DNA from: Micromonospora orduensis
GTDB lineage: Bacteria; Actinomycetota; Actinomycetes; Mycobacteriales; Micromonosporaceae
NCBI RefSeq assembly: GCF_006228125.1
Contig: NZ_VDFY01000087.1
Location: 1 to 36,040, forward strand
Length of the DNA stretch: 36,040 bases
Direction: 5' to 3'
Shown here: positions 15,160 through 23,972 of the stretch, piece after piece
How positions within the stretch are numbered: the first letter of the stretch is position 1
How the letters are laid out: every line of letters starts with the position of its first letter
The notes under the pieces: model-generated
The model's input: the letters and a program-made list of their open reading frames with translations, nothing else
Told to the model about the DNA's origin: nothing
Databases searched by the model: none
Translations under genes and position numbers: made by a program

Positions 15160-16734
15160 ATGACATGGGCCCGTCGAGCCGTACCCGCCGTCGCCGTCGC
15201 CGTGGCGGCGCTCGCCGCGCGGGACCTCATCCAGCGCGACCACGCGCTGCTGCGCAACTTCCCGGTGCTCGGTCGCGCCCGCTACGTGCTGGAGGCCATC
15301 GGGCCGGAGCTTCGGCAGTACATCGTGGCCGGCAACAACGAGGAGCGTCCGTTCACCCGCGACCAGCGCCGCTGGGTGTACGCGTCGGCGAAGCAGCAGA
15401 ACAACTACTTCGGGTTCGGTACCGACAACGACATCGAGTACACCCCCGGCTACCCGATCATCAAGCACCGCACGTTCGGCCGGGCCGTGCCGCCGTCGAC
15501 TCCGGGCGCCGGGCACGATGTGCGGCTGCCCTGCGCGAAGGTGCTCGGCGCGGCCCGGGGGCGCGCCCACGCGTTCCGGCCCGAGTCGGTGGTGAACATC
15601 TCCGGGATGAGCTTCGGCTCGCTCTCGGGCAATGCGATCACCGCGCTCAACAAGGGGGCGGCGCTCGCCGGTTGCCTGCAGAACACCGGCGAGGGCGGCC
15701 TGTCGCCGTACCACCGCAACGGCGGTGAACTGGTCTTCCAGCTCGGCACGGCGTACTTCGGCTGCCGTGACGAGCACGGCCGGTTCAGCCTGGACCGGCT
15801 CAAGGACCTGGTCGCCGGCGCACCGGTGCGGGCGTTGGAGATCAAGCTCAGCCAGGGCGCCAAGCCCAGCCTCGGCGGGCTGCTGCCCGGCGCGAAGGTG
15901 TCCGCCGAGATCGCCGCGACCCGGGGCGTCCCGGCCGGGCGGGACTGCGTCAGCCCGTCCCGGCACGCCGAGTTCTCCGACTGCGACAGCCTGCTCGACT
16001 GGGTGGAGTTGCTGGCCGCCGAGACGGGCCTGCCGGTCGGTATCAAGTCGGCGGTCGGCGACCTCGGCTTCTGGCAGGAGCTGGCCACCCTGATGCGCGA
16101 CACCGGCCGGGGCGTCGACTTCGTGACGATCGACGGCGGCGAGGGCGGCACCGGCGCCGCGCCGCTGATCTTCACCGACTCGGTGTCACTCCCGTTCCAG
16201 CAGGGCTTCTCCCGGGTCTACAGGGTCTTCGCCGAGCACGACCTGCACGAGCAGGTGGTGTTCGTCGGCGCCGGCAAGCTCGGCCTGCCCGACAACGCCA
16301 TCGTGGCCTTCGCGCTGGGCTGCGACATGGTCAACGTGGGTCGGGAGGCGATGCTCTCGATCGGCTGCATCCAGGCGCAGAAGTGCCACACCGACACCTG
16401 CCCCACCGGGGTCGCGACGCAGAACGCCTGGCTGGCCCGGGGCCTCGACCCGACCCTGAAGTCGGTCCGGGCGGCCAACTATCTGGCGACGCTGCGCCGC
16501 GACCTCACCAAGGTCGCCGAGGCGTGCGGCGTCGAACACCCCGGCCTGATCGGCACGGACGCCGTGGAGATCCTGGACGGCCGCACCGGCTCCACCCCAC
16601 TGCACAAGGTGTACGGCTACCGGCCGGGCTGGGGCCTGCCGTCGCCGGCCGACCAGGCGGAGATCATCCGACTGATGACCCCGGAGGTGCCGCAGGGCGG
16701 CAGCGCCCCGCCGTCGGCCACCGCCGTCGGTTGA
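15160..16734 (+). CDS. FMN-binding glutamate-synthase-family protein with an N-terminal anchor
   Basis: The 524-residue protein begins with a hydrophobic segment (residues 5-21) that may anchor it to the membrane. From about 100 it follows the GltS FMN-binding barrel: SVVNISGMSFGSLSGNAI, LEIKLSQGAKP and DFVTIDGGEGGTGAAP. The cysteines of a 3Fe-4S cluster are in GCIQAQKCHTDTCPTG. This matches the archaeal-type or stand-alone glutamate synthase domain proteins lacking the glutaminase domain. The true reaction of these stand-alone proteins is not settled, so assigning glutamate synthesis would be overreach. ATG 15160 has GAAAGAG upstream. No partner subunit gene is adjacent. Confidence 0.88.
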   Translation: MTWARRAVPAVAVAVAALAARDLIQRDHALLRNFPVLGRARYVLEAIGPELRQYIVAGNNEERPFTRDQRRWVYASAKQQNNYFGFGTDNDIEYTPGYPIIKHRTFGRAVPPSTPGAGHDVRLPCAKVLGAARGRAHAFRPESVVNISGMSFGSLSGNAITALNKGAALAGCLQNTGEGGLSPYHRNGGELVFQLGTAYFGCRDEHGRFSLDRLKDLVAGAPVRALEIKLSQGAKPSLGGLLPGAKVSAEIAATRGVPAGRDCVSPSRHAEFSDCDSLLDWVELLAAETGLPVGIKSAVGDLGFWQELATLMRDTGRGVDFVTIDGGEGGTGAAPLIFTDSVSLPFQQGFSRVYRVFAEHDLHEQVVFVGAGKLGLPDNAIVAFALGCDMVNVGREAMLSIGCIQAQKCHTDTCPTGVATQNAWLARGLDPTLKSVRAANYLATLRRDLTKVAEACGVEHPGLIGTDAVEILDGRTGSTPLHKVYGYRPGWGLPSPADQAEIIRLMTPEVPQGGSAPPSATAVG

Positions 16735-16792
16735 CGTCCCGCCCCCGGCCGGCCCGGGCGATAACCCCGTGCGGCCGGCGACGCCGCGCGCC

Positions 16793-16798
16793 TATGGT
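16793..16798 (+). promoter_or_regulatory. -10 element for a leaderless acetyltransferase transcript
   Basis: TATGGT fits TANNNT and ends 6 nt before GTG 16805, with no Shine-Dalgarno sequence between. This supports GTG 16805 rather than the upstream in-frame GTG at 16769 as the start. Confidence 0.55.
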
Positions 16799-16804
16799 GG
16801 CGCG

Positions 16805-17329
16805 GTGCTGATCAGACGCGAGACGACCGCCGACGTCGATGCCATCCGGGCGGTGCACTGCGCGGCCTTCGCCGCCCCGGCCGGCGGTGACGGCGTGCCA
16901 GTCGAGGCGACGCTCGTCGACGCGCTGCGCGCCGACGACGGCTGGCTGCCCGCGTACTCCCTGGTGGCGGTTGATCCGGACGGCCAGGTGGTGGGGCACG
17001 TGGTGGCCACCCGCGCCCGGGTGGCCGGTGAGCCGGTGGCGTTGGGCCTCGGGCCGCTCGGCGTGCTGCCCGGGTGGCAGCGGCGCGGGGTGGGTAGCGC
17101 GTTGATGCACGCGGTGCTCGGCGCGGCCGACGCGCGGGACGAGCCTCTGGTGGTGCTGCTCGGGCACCCCGACTACTACCCCCGCTTCGGGTTCCGGCCG
17201 GCGGTCGAGGTGGGCGTCACCCCGCCGCAGCCGTGGGGTCCGCAGTACTTCATGGCCCGCCCGCTGAACGCGTGGCGCGACACGATCCGGGGCGAGTTCC
17301 GCTACGCCCGCCCGTTCGACGACCTGTGA
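16805..17329 (+). CDS. GNAT-family N-acetyltransferase
   Basis: The 174-residue protein shows the GNAT fold. The acetyl-CoA pyrophosphate-binding loop is QRRGVGSALM, following the strand GLGPLGVLP. The late segment VVLLGHPDYYPRFGFRPA is typical of YhbS-like acetyltransferases. The acceptor substrate is unknown. GTG 16805 was chosen from the adjacent -10 element and because homology begins at once (IRRETTADVDAIRAVH). The stop overlaps the start of a second GNAT gene (GTGA), so the two are translationally coupled. Confidence 0.9.
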   Translation: MLIRRETTADVDAIRAVHCAAFAAPAGGDGVPVEATLVDALRADDGWLPAYSLVAVDPDGQVVGHVVATRARVAGEPVALGLGPLGVLPGWQRRGVGSALMHAVLGAADARDEPLVVLLGHPDYYPRFGFRPAVEVGVTPPQPWGPQYFMARPLNAWRDTIRGEFRYARPFDDL

Positions 17330-17826
17330 TCCCGCCGCGCATCCGCCGCCGGCGCGCCACCGACCTGGACGGATGCGTCGCGGCCCTCGCCGAGGTGCAC
17401 CGGGTCGACGGGTACCCGATGAACTGGCCCGCCGACCCGCATCGGTGGTTGTGCGAACCGCGACCGGCACGGGCCTGGGTCGCCGTCGCGCCGGACGCGG
17501 CCATCGTGGGGCATGTCGCGGTGCACCGGCTGTCCGAGCCCGCCCGGCCGACAGCCGAGGTGGCGCGCCTCTTCGTGGCGCCGGCCGCGCGCGGGCTGGC
17601 CCTTGGCGATGCGCTGCTGGCCCGCGCCCGGCAGTGGGCGAACGAGCGCGCGACGGACCTGGTGCTCGAGGTGGCCGAGCGGGACAGCGCTGCCGTCGCG
17701 CTCTACGAACGCACCGGGTGGCGGTGCACCGGCACCCGCACGGCCCCGTGGACCGCGCCGGACGGCGGCCCGGTGCCGTTGCGAGAATTCACCGTCCGCG
17801 CCCCGTCCGCCCCGGCCGAGGACTGA
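17326..17826 (+). CDS. Second GNAT-family N-acetyltransferase, coupled to the first
   Basis: The 166-residue protein has a GNAT core: AEVARLFVAPAARGLALGDAL carries the acetyl-CoA loop in a diverged form (ARGLALGDAL in place of the usual RGxGxG/A). The later LEVAERDSAAVALYERTGW is the classic helix-strand of the family. GTG 17326 overlaps the previous stop by 4 nt. The two GNATs are clearly different in sequence, so this is not a recent duplication. The last 38 nt overlap the 3' end of the convergent WYL regulator gene. Substrate unknown. Confidence 0.88.
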   Translation: MIPPRIRRRRATDLDGCVAALAEVHRVDGYPMNWPADPHRWLCEPRPARAWVAVAPDAAIVGHVAVHRLSEPARPTAEVARLFVAPAARGLALGDALLARARQWANERATDLVLEVAERDSAAVALYERTGWRCTGTRTAPWTAPDGGPVPLREFTVRAPSAPAED

Positions 17827-18793
17827 CCGGATCCGCTTCGGCGGGCTCGGCGATCGCCGCCAGGCGGCGCGCCAGACGGGCGGCGGCCGCACGCAGCTCC
17901 GCGGGCTGCACCACCTGCACCTCATAGCTCAGGCGGGCGATGTGCGCGGCGAGCCAGTCCAGGTCGTCGCCACCGACGAGCAGCACACACCACCCGTCGC
18001 GGTCGTCCTCGACGCGGCCGACCTGCGGCGGCACCAACGCCCGCACCTCGTCGGGGCGGGCGCGCACCCGCACCCGGGCGACATACCGGTACGGCGACCC
18101 GGTGACCGACCGCTGCACGAAGGCGACCGGATCGGGATGCGCGCGGGGCCGGAAGCGCCAGGTCGTGGCCACCGCCGTACGCATCCGGTCCAGGCGGAAC
18201 GTCCGCCAGTCGGCCCGGTCGACGTCCCAGGCCATGAGGTACCACCGTCGGCCCGTGGTGACCATCCGGACCGGCTCGACCGTCCGCTCACACTCCCCGT
18301 CCCGTCCGGGGTAGCCGAACCGCACCCGGACCGCGTCGCGGCAGGCCCGCGCCAGCATCACCAGCAGCTCCGCGTCGATCTCGACGACCGGCCCGATGAG
18401 GGTCTCCGTGGAGCCGTGCACCGCCCGCACCTCGGCGCGCAGCCGTGACGGCATCACCTGGTCGAGCTTCGCCAGGGCCCGCAGGGCCGCCTCGCCCGCC
18501 CCGGCGACCGTGCCCCCGGAGGCCAGTCGCAGGGAGACCGCCGTCGCGATCGCCTCCTCGTCGTCCAGCAGCAGCGGCGGCAGCCGGGTGCCCGCGCCGA
18601 GCTGATAGCCGCCACCGACACCGGACACCGCGCGCACGGGATAGCCCAGTGTCCGCAGGCGTTGCACGTCGCGGCGGACGCAGCGGTCGGTGACCCGCAG
18701 TTGCGCGGCGAGGTCGGCGGCCGTCCAGGACGGTCGTCGTTGCAGCAGCGCCAACAACCGCAGAACCCGCTCGGTGGTCGCCTCGACTGTCAC
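17789..18793 (-). CDS. WYL-domain transcriptional regulator (DeoR-type HTH)
   Basis: The 334-residue protein has an N-terminal winged helix (TTERVLRLLALLQRRPSWTA, then CVRRDVQRLRTLGYPV). A middle region (SGVGGGYQLG) and a WYL domain with the signature GRRWYLMAWDVDR follow; the C-terminal WCX-like extension (VRALVPPQVG onwards) ends the protein. WYL regulators sense ligands, often nucleic acid or nucleotides, but many actinobacterial ones are unassigned. GTG 18793 is the likely start because the HTH begins directly after it. It is divergent from a VOC gene only 61 nt away, an arrangement that suggests the regulator controls that gene. Its tail overlaps the convergent GNAT gene. Confidence 0.9.
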   Translation of the reverse strand: MTVEATTERVLRLLALLQRRPSWTAADLAAQLRVTDRCVRRDVQRLRTLGYPVRAVSGVGGGYQLGAGTRLPPLLLDDEEAIATAVSLRLASGGTVAGAGEAALRALAKLDQVMPSRLRAEVRAVHGSTETLIGPVVEIDAELLVMLARACRDAVRVRFGYPGRDGECERTVEPVRMVTTGRRWYLMAWDVDRADWRTFRLDRMRTAVATTWRFRPRAHPDPVAFVQRSVTGSPYRYVARVRVRARPDEVRALVPPQVGRVEDDRDGWCVLLVGGDDLDWLAAHIARLSYEVQVVQPAELRAAAARLARRLAAIAEPAEADPVSPRPGRTGRGR

Positions 18794-18854
18794 CCGCCGA
18801 TCGTTGCACGGATCGAGGAACGACCCTGTCCGCGATTCACGAGAGGCTGGGACC

Positions 18855-19325
18855 ATGACCGACCAGAACAGGACACCGGGAGCCGCCATGCCACGCGACG
18901 TGCAGATCACCGTCGACTGCGCCGACCCGGCCGGGCTGGCGACATTCTGGGCCGAGGCGCTCGGCTACCAGGTGCAGGGCCCGCCCGGCGACTTCGAGTC
19001 GTGGGAGCAGGCACTGGACGCGATGGGCGTACCCCCGGCGAACCGCAACGACGCCTCGGCGGTGGTCGACCCCGAGGGCTCCCGACCACGGCTGTTCTTC
19101 CAGCGCGTACCCGAGGGCAAGCAGGTCAAGAATCGCGTCCACCTGGATGTGCGGGCGGCGCCGGGCCTCGCCGGGGACGAGCGGATGGCGGCCCTCGAAG
19201 CGGAGGCCGAACGGCTCGTCGCGCACGGCGCCACCCGGCTCGCTCGACACGAGCCCGCTCCCCCGCTGGGCGCCGGCCACCTCGTCATGACCGACCCCGA
19301 GGGCAACGAGTTCTGCCTCGACTGA
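18855..19325 (+). CDS. VOC-family protein, divergent from the WYL regulator
   Basis: The 156-residue protein contains the glyoxalase-like fold: MPRDVQITVDCADPAGLATF and WAEALGYQVQGPP form the first half, and NRVHLDVRA...HLVMTDPEGNEFCLD the second. The ending PEGNEFCLD is characteristic of glyoxalase-like domain proteins in actinobacteria. ATG 18855 has AGAGG upstream; a second ATG 12 codons later (AAMPRDVQ) is a possible alternative start. It shares a 61-nt divergent promoter region with the WYL regulator. Substrate unknown; regulation by the neighbour is inference from arrangement. Confidence 0.88.
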   Translation: MTDQNRTPGAAMPRDVQITVDCADPAGLATFWAEALGYQVQGPPGDFESWEQALDAMGVPPANRNDASAVVDPEGSRPRLFFQRVPEGKQVKNRVHLDVRAAPGLAGDERMAALEAEAERLVAHGATRLARHEPAPPLGAGHLVMTDPEGNEFCLD

Positions 19326-19376
19326 TCGGCACGTGACCGCGTTCACCCAGGTCACTGTCGCGGCGACCGACGCCAT

Positions 19377-19392
19377 GCGAACATATGTACGT
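19377..19392 (+). promoter_or_regulatory. LexA/SOS-box-like site at the dinB start
   Basis: GCGAACATATGTACGT resembles the actinobacterial SOS box TCGAAC-N4-GTTCGA, with the core CGAAC-ATAT-GTACG (one core mismatch and both outer bases altered). It overlaps ATG 19385 and ends next to GTG 19391. If GTG 19391 is the true start, the box lies directly on the start-site region. Confidence 0.55.
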
Positions 19393-20578
19393 GTCGCCCG
19401 GGGCCACCATCCTGCACGCCGACCTGGACGCCTTCTACGCGTCGGTCGAGCAGCGCGACGACCCACGCCTGCGGGGACGCCCGGTGATCGTCGGCGGCGG
19501 GGTGGTTCTCGCGGCCAGCTACGAGGCGAAGGCACGGGGCGTCCGCAGCGCGATGGGCGGCCAGCAGGCACGCCGGCTGTGCCCCGACGCGATCGTGGTG
19601 CCACCGCGCATGTCGGCGTACACGGTGGCGAGCCGCGCCGTGTTCGAGATCTTCCGGCGGACCACCCCGCTGGTCGAGGGGCTCTCCATCGACGAGGCGT
19701 TCCTGGACGTCGGCGGCCTGCGCCGGCTGGTCGGGCCCCCGGCCGACATCGCCGACCGTCTGCGGCGGGAGGTCCGCGAACAGGTCGGCCTGCCCATCAC
19801 CGTGGGCGTGGCGCGGACGAAGTTCCTGGCGAAGGTGGCCAGCGGGGTGGCGAAGCCGGACGGGCTGCTGGTGGTCGCACCCGACGGCGAACTGGCGTTC
19901 CTGCATCCGCTGCCGGTCGAGCGGCTCTGGGGCGTCGGCCCGATCACCGCCGCGAAGCTGCGCGAACGCCGGATCCGTACCGTCGGCGACGTGGCCCGGC
20001 TCGGTGAGGCGGCGCTGGTCTCGCTGCTCGGCGCGGGCGCGGGCCGGCACCTGCACGCCCTGGCGCACAACCGTGACCCCCGACCGGTGCAGGTGGGCCG
20101 CCGGCGCGGGTCGATGGGCGCGCAGCACGCGCTGAGCCGCGCCCCGCACGCGGCGACGGAGCTGGACGCGATCCTCGCCGGCCTGGTCGACCGGGTCACC
20201 CGGCGGATGCGGGCCGCCGGACGGGCCGGACGCACCGTGGTGCTGCGGCTGCGCTTCGGCGACTACACCCGGGCCACCCGCTCGCACACGGTGGGCAAGG
20301 CGACCGCGGACACCACACCGGTGCTCGCCGCGGCACGGGCGCTGCTGCGGGCGACCCAGCCCGAGATCGACAGGCGGGGCGTGACCCTGATCGGCGTCTC
20401 GGTGGGCAACCTCGACGACAACCCGGTCCAGCCGGAGCTGCCCTTCCAACCCGACCCGGGCACCAAGCTCGACGCGGCGGTCGACGCCGTCCGCGACCGG
20501 TTCGGATCGGCGGCGCTCACCCGGGCGGTGCTGCTCGGCCGCGATCCCGGCGTCGAGATGCCGCTATTGCCCGACTGA
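19385..20578 (+). CDS. dinB: DNA polymerase IV (Y-family)
   Basis: The 397-residue protein is a translesion polymerase. Metal ligands are D13 in HADLDAFYASVEQ and D103/E104 in SIDEAFLDV. The helix-hairpin-helix (ERLWGVGPITAAKLRERRI) and little-finger domain follow. QPELPF at 349-354 looks like a beta-clamp-binding motif. Length is somewhat above E. coli Pol IV (351). The start could be ATG 19385 or GTG 19391, two codons later; neither has a clear ribosome binding site. A LexA-like box overlaps this start, suggesting DNA-damage control. Confidence 0.94.
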   Translation: MYVSPGATILHADLDAFYASVEQRDDPRLRGRPVIVGGGVVLAASYEAKARGVRSAMGGQQARRLCPDAIVVPPRMSAYTVASRAVFEIFRRTTPLVEGLSIDEAFLDVGGLRRLVGPPADIADRLRREVREQVGLPITVGVARTKFLAKVASGVAKPDGLLVVAPDGELAFLHPLPVERLWGVGPITAAKLRERRIRTVGDVARLGEAALVSLLGAGAGRHLHALAHNRDPRPVQVGRRRGSMGAQHALSRAPHAATELDAILAGLVDRVTRRMRAAGRAGRTVVLRLRFGDYTRATRSHTVGKATADTTPVLAAARALLRATQPEIDRRGVTLIGVSVGNLDDNPVQPELPFQPDPGTKLDAAVDAVRDRFGSAALTRAVLLGRDPGVEMPLLPD

Positions 20579-20627
20579 CGGCCTCTTGGCGGCCGCGTTT
20601 TCTGCGATCGGTGACACATCACAGCAG

Positions 20628-20645
20628 GTCGGCGGTTTAGCCGAC
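20628..20645 (+). promoter_or_regulatory. Inverted repeats upstream of a small hypothetical gene
   Basis: GTCGGC-GGTTTA-GCCGAC is a perfect 6-bp dyad in the 116-nt gap after dinB. A second short dyad, GTGA-CACA-TCAC, lies at 20611-20622. Either may be an operator or a weak terminator; neither is assigned. Confidence 0.3.
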
Positions 20646-20694
20646 GACGCACGGGTGACCCTTGGGGGGAACAGCCTGACGAGGGGGGCCCACG

Positions 20695-21051
20695 ATGTCC
20701 GACGACACAAGCAACCGACCGAGCCGTCGCGTCGAGCGTCCGCACGACGTGACCGACCCACTGCTCTGGCAGCTCGCGGTCGACGTGCTGAGCGCACACG
20801 AGCCGGACGACGAGGGGCACTGCCGCAATCTCCAGTGCGCCGGCCAGGGGTGGCCGTGCGAGGCCCGCACCGGCGCCGAGCAGTCGCTGCGGCTGGCCCG
20901 CGGCGAATCCACCTCGGTCGAGATGACCGTCGAGGACGTCCGGGACGGAGACCGCACCGGCCGGCCGGGCGAGACCGCGCCGCGCTGGGGCCGCAACGCC
21001 GGACCGCTGCCCTCGCAGCGGGAGCAGAAGGCGTCCGCCACCGCGGCCTGA
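20695..21051 (+). CDS. Hypothetical protein with a C-x4-C...WPC motif
   Basis: The 118-residue product starts at ATG 20695, preceded by GAGGGGGG at 20681-20688. The conserved-looking centre is DEGHCRNLQCAGQGWPCEA, with three cysteines (C-x4-C-x6-C) that could bind a metal. It follows an amphipathic stretch (DPLLWQLAVDVLSAH). Both ends are polar and charged, probably disordered. No signal peptide or membrane segment. Small proteins with this Gly-x-x-WPC motif are, as I recall, widespread in Micromonosporaceae, but no function is known to me. Confidence 0.72.
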   Translation: MSDDTSNRPSRRVERPHDVTDPLLWQLAVDVLSAHEPDDEGHCRNLQCAGQGWPCEARTGAEQSLRLARGESTSVEMTVEDVRDGDRTGRPGETAPRWGRNAGPLPSQREQKASATAA

Positions 21052-21073
21052 CCGCGATCCGCGTCGTCACGCA

Positions 21074-21107
21074 CGAACGCTCGGCCGGTGACCCGGCCGA
21101 GCGTTCG
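21074..21107. terminator. Bidirectional hairpin terminator
   Basis: Positions 21074-21088 pair perfectly with 21093-21107 (15 bp, tetraloop TGAC). It lies between the convergent small hypothetical gene (ends 21051) and the rpf gene (ends 21119). Confidence 0.85.
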
Positions 21108-21118
21108 CGTGTCGTGGA

Positions 21119-22081
<963 letters not shown>

Positions 22082-22735
22082 TCAGCTGTCGGGGCGGAGC
22101 CACGCGACGATTCGGCGCAGCAGCTCGATGTGGCCGGGGGACTCGTACGAGCGGCCGTCGTGGCCGAGGGCGCTGTAGACGATCCGGCTGTCCCCCACCG
22201 TGCGAGCCCAGACGAGCGGGTGAAAGACGCGGTCCTCCCGGTGCCCGTAGAGCGGCTCGATGTCGACGCCGTCGACCCGCTGAAGATCGGTGTAGCGCTC
22301 GTCGAAGACCTCGATGTCGCCGAGCCCTTCAGTGATCGGGTGCGCGACGGCGGTCCGCCGGATGAGACTGGAACCGATCGGCGGGTGGAACGAACGGCCG
22401 TGGTCCCAGGCGGCACCGATCGTGGCACGCCAGCTCGCTACCCGGGGAAATGCGAGGGTCGCGCTGTGGATGGCGAGCAGGTTGCCGCCGCCGGCCAGGA
22501 AGCCGTCGAGAACGAGCCCGAAGAGCGCGTCGTCGGGGACCGGGGACGACCGGTCGGCGCTCGCGTTCACCACCAGCAGGCGGGCACCGTCGAGCGCCGT
22601 CGCGAGCCGGTCGACGGACGTCACGACGGCGGCGGCGCTGATGATGTCCGCGAGGATAGCGCTGGTCTCCGGCAACGGGTGCCAGGGGTCGGCGTGCGGC
22701 CCCTCCCCGCTGAAGATCACGGTGTCGACAGGCAC
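22082..22735 (-). CDS. ThuA-like domain protein
   Basis: The 217-residue protein resembles the ThuA/trehalose-utilization family, which has a glutamine-amidotransferase-like flavodoxin fold. Recognisable parts are LLVVNASADRSS, GGGNLLAIHSATLAFP, HPITEGLGDIEVFDERYTDLQ and RIVYSALGHDGRSYESPGHIELLRRIVAWL split along the C-terminal half. There is no signal peptide. The biochemical function of the family is uncertain; links to sugar metabolism come from rhizobial ThuA. GTG 22735 is preceded by GGGAG. It is divergent from a small secreted PG-binding-like protein. Confidence 0.85.
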   Translation of the reverse strand: MPVDTVIFSGEGPHADPWHPLPETSAILADIISAAAVVTSVDRLATALDGARLLVVNASADRSSPVPDDALFGLVLDGFLAGGGNLLAIHSATLAFPRVASWRATIGAAWDHGRSFHPPIGSSLIRRTAVAHPITEGLGDIEVFDERYTDLQRVDGVDIEPLYGHREDRVFHPLVWARTVGDSRIVYSALGHDGRSYESPGHIELLRRIVAWLRPDS

Positions 22736-22749
22736 GAGCTCTCCCGGAA

Positions 22750-22777
22750 TTGACGTTCGGGCAGGAAATCATAGATC
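22750..22777 (+). promoter_or_regulatory. Possible promoter for the small PG-binding-like protein
   Basis: TTGACG (22750-22755) and TAGATC (22772-22777), 16 nt apart, resemble a housekeeping -35/-10 pair about 60 nt before ATG 22839. On the other strand TATGAT (22773-22768) could serve the divergent ThuA-like gene. Confidence 0.35.
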
Positions 22778-22838
22778 GACGGCCGCGATGCTCCGGAGCA
22801 CACCGGGTCGACCCGGTAGCCCACCCCAGGAGGAGAGC

Positions 22839-23327
22839 ATGCCGATCCACCGGAGAAACATCGGCCGCCGCAGCGCCGCCGCCATCCTCGCGACCGTCCT
22901 GGCCAGCGCCGGCCTGGCCCTGCTCGCACCGACCGCAGCGCAGGCGTCCAGCCCGTGCACCAGCCTGACCTTCTACCGGGTCGGCGGCTACCCGGGTGGC
23001 GCCGACATGCACGTGCCCACCATCGGCTGGCAGACCGGGAACAAGCACTGCTACCTCACCTACGGCCATTCCAACTCGGCGGTGAAGGTGCTCCAGGAGG
23101 CGCTGAACAACTGCTACTCCCGGTCGCTCAGCCTGGACGGCAACTACGGCACCAAGACCCGCGACGCCGTCCGGTACGCCCAGCACAAAATCAACGAGGA
23201 CATCGTGTACGCGAACATCGCCGAGGACGGCGAGTACGGTCCGCAGACCCGGGCCTACATGGGCTTCGCGATCTTCGGTGTGAACGGGGGCCCGGTCATC
23301 CCGAACGTCTGCTACTACCCGGGCTGA
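22839..23327 (+). CDS. Small secreted protein with a peptidoglycan-binding-like domain
   Basis: The 162-residue product has a signal peptide (IGRRSAAAILATVLASAGLA to about AQA at 34-36). The mature part contains a PG_binding_1-like unit (SAVKVLQEALNNCYSRSLSL, DGNYGTKTRDAVRYAQHKIN and a second DGEYGPQTRAYMGFAIF). It has four cysteines (C40, then KHCYL, NNCYS, NVCYY) that may form disulfides. It should be extracellular and may bind cell wall; no catalytic domain is present. ATG 22839 has AGGAGGAG upstream. It ends convergently with the I36-like gene, sharing a long terminator. Confidence 0.85.
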   Translation: MPIHRRNIGRRSAAAILATVLASAGLALLAPTAAQASSPCTSLTFYRVGGYPGGADMHVPTIGWQTGNKHCYLTYGHSNSAVKVLQEALNNCYSRSLSLDGNYGTKTRDAVRYAQHKINEDIVYANIAEDGEYGPQTRAYMGFAIFGVNGGPVIPNVCYYPG

Positions 23328-23335
23328 CCGACCAG

Positions 23336-23381
23336 GACGGCGCCGGTCGGAATCCCCCGTTGGATTCCGACCGGCGCCGTC
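23336..23381. terminator. Long bidirectional hairpin terminator
   Basis: Positions 23336-23355 pair perfectly with 23362-23381 (20 bp, 6-nt loop CCCGTT). It lies between two convergent secreted-protein genes ending at 23327 and 23388. Confidence 0.9.
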
Positions 23382-23387
23382 GTCGGA

Positions 23388-23792
23388 TCAGCAGACCCGG
23401 ACCGCCTCGATCCGCTTGTTCCAGTTGCCCCCGATCGCGGCAGTGTCGTACGCCAGGTTCGCCCGGTAGCCGTAGGCGTGCTGGTAGCCGAGCAGACCCG
23501 TGGCATTGGCGTTGTCCCAGAAGGTGGAGACGGTCCCGGACGGCCGGTTGTTGATGATCGACTGGGTCTGGTTGCGGAAGTACGAGGGCAGCCCGACGTC
23601 GTTGCACCCGTTGTACGGCCCGTCGAGGTACAACACGTCACCTGTGAAGTTGGTCCCGGCGTAGAGGCAGAGCAGACCCGGGTTGCAGGGATAGCTGGCC
23701 GCCTGGGCAGGGCTCGGGGCGACGCCGAACGCCGCGGTCAGGGCGACCGCGCCGACCAGTGCGGACGTGAGCCTTCGCAGAGTGCTTCGCAC
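23388..23792 (-). CDS. Secreted peptidase-inhibitor I36/crystallin-like protein
   Basis: The 134-residue protein has a signal peptide to about AQAA (residues 28-32). The mature part begins SYPCNPGLLCLYAGTNFTG, the pattern of the peptidase inhibitor I36 family (Streptomyces SMI-like, beta-gamma-crystallin fold). It includes LPSYFRNQTQSIINNR and TVSTFWDN and ends in a Cys. Inhibition of a metalloprotease is possible but not shown by sequence. GTG 23792 has GGAGG at 23805-23801; the longer frame from 23849 adds a segment without a signal-like start. It is divergent from the AfsR-type regulator. Confidence 0.82.
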   Translation of the reverse strand: MRSTLRRLTSALVGAVALTAAFGVAPSPAQAASYPCNPGLLCLYAGTNFTGDVLYLDGPYNGCNDVGLPSYFRNQTQSIINNRPSGTVSTFWDNANATGLLGYQHAYGYRANLAYDTAAIGGNWNKRIEAVRVC

Positions 23793-23972
23793 GATGGTGA
23801 CCTCCGGTCTCGTCACGACCGGGCCGGCCGTGAGTCGAATAGCCGACATCGCATTGAGGGATGCCGTTGTACGGACGATGATCTGCGCGGAAGGTCGACG
23901 GATTCCTGCCGGAACCTCAATCCGACCCTCCCGGGGCCGGTTGCCCCACCATCGTCACGGGGGCGGCGGTTC
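23793..23972. promoter_or_regulatory. Divergent promoter region (I36-like / AfsR-like)
   Basis: A 180-nt gap between divergent genes. It holds the GGAGG ribosome site of the I36-like gene on the minus strand and a G-rich run (GGGGGCGG) ahead of ATG 23973 on the plus strand. I see no direct heptamer repeats typical of SARP binding sites. Confidence 0.4.

Noticed and set aside
20611..20622. GTGA-CACA-TCAC as a Crp-type site
   Set aside because: The half-site spacing is 4 nt rather than 6, so it does not fit the Crp consensus; left only as a weak dyad.
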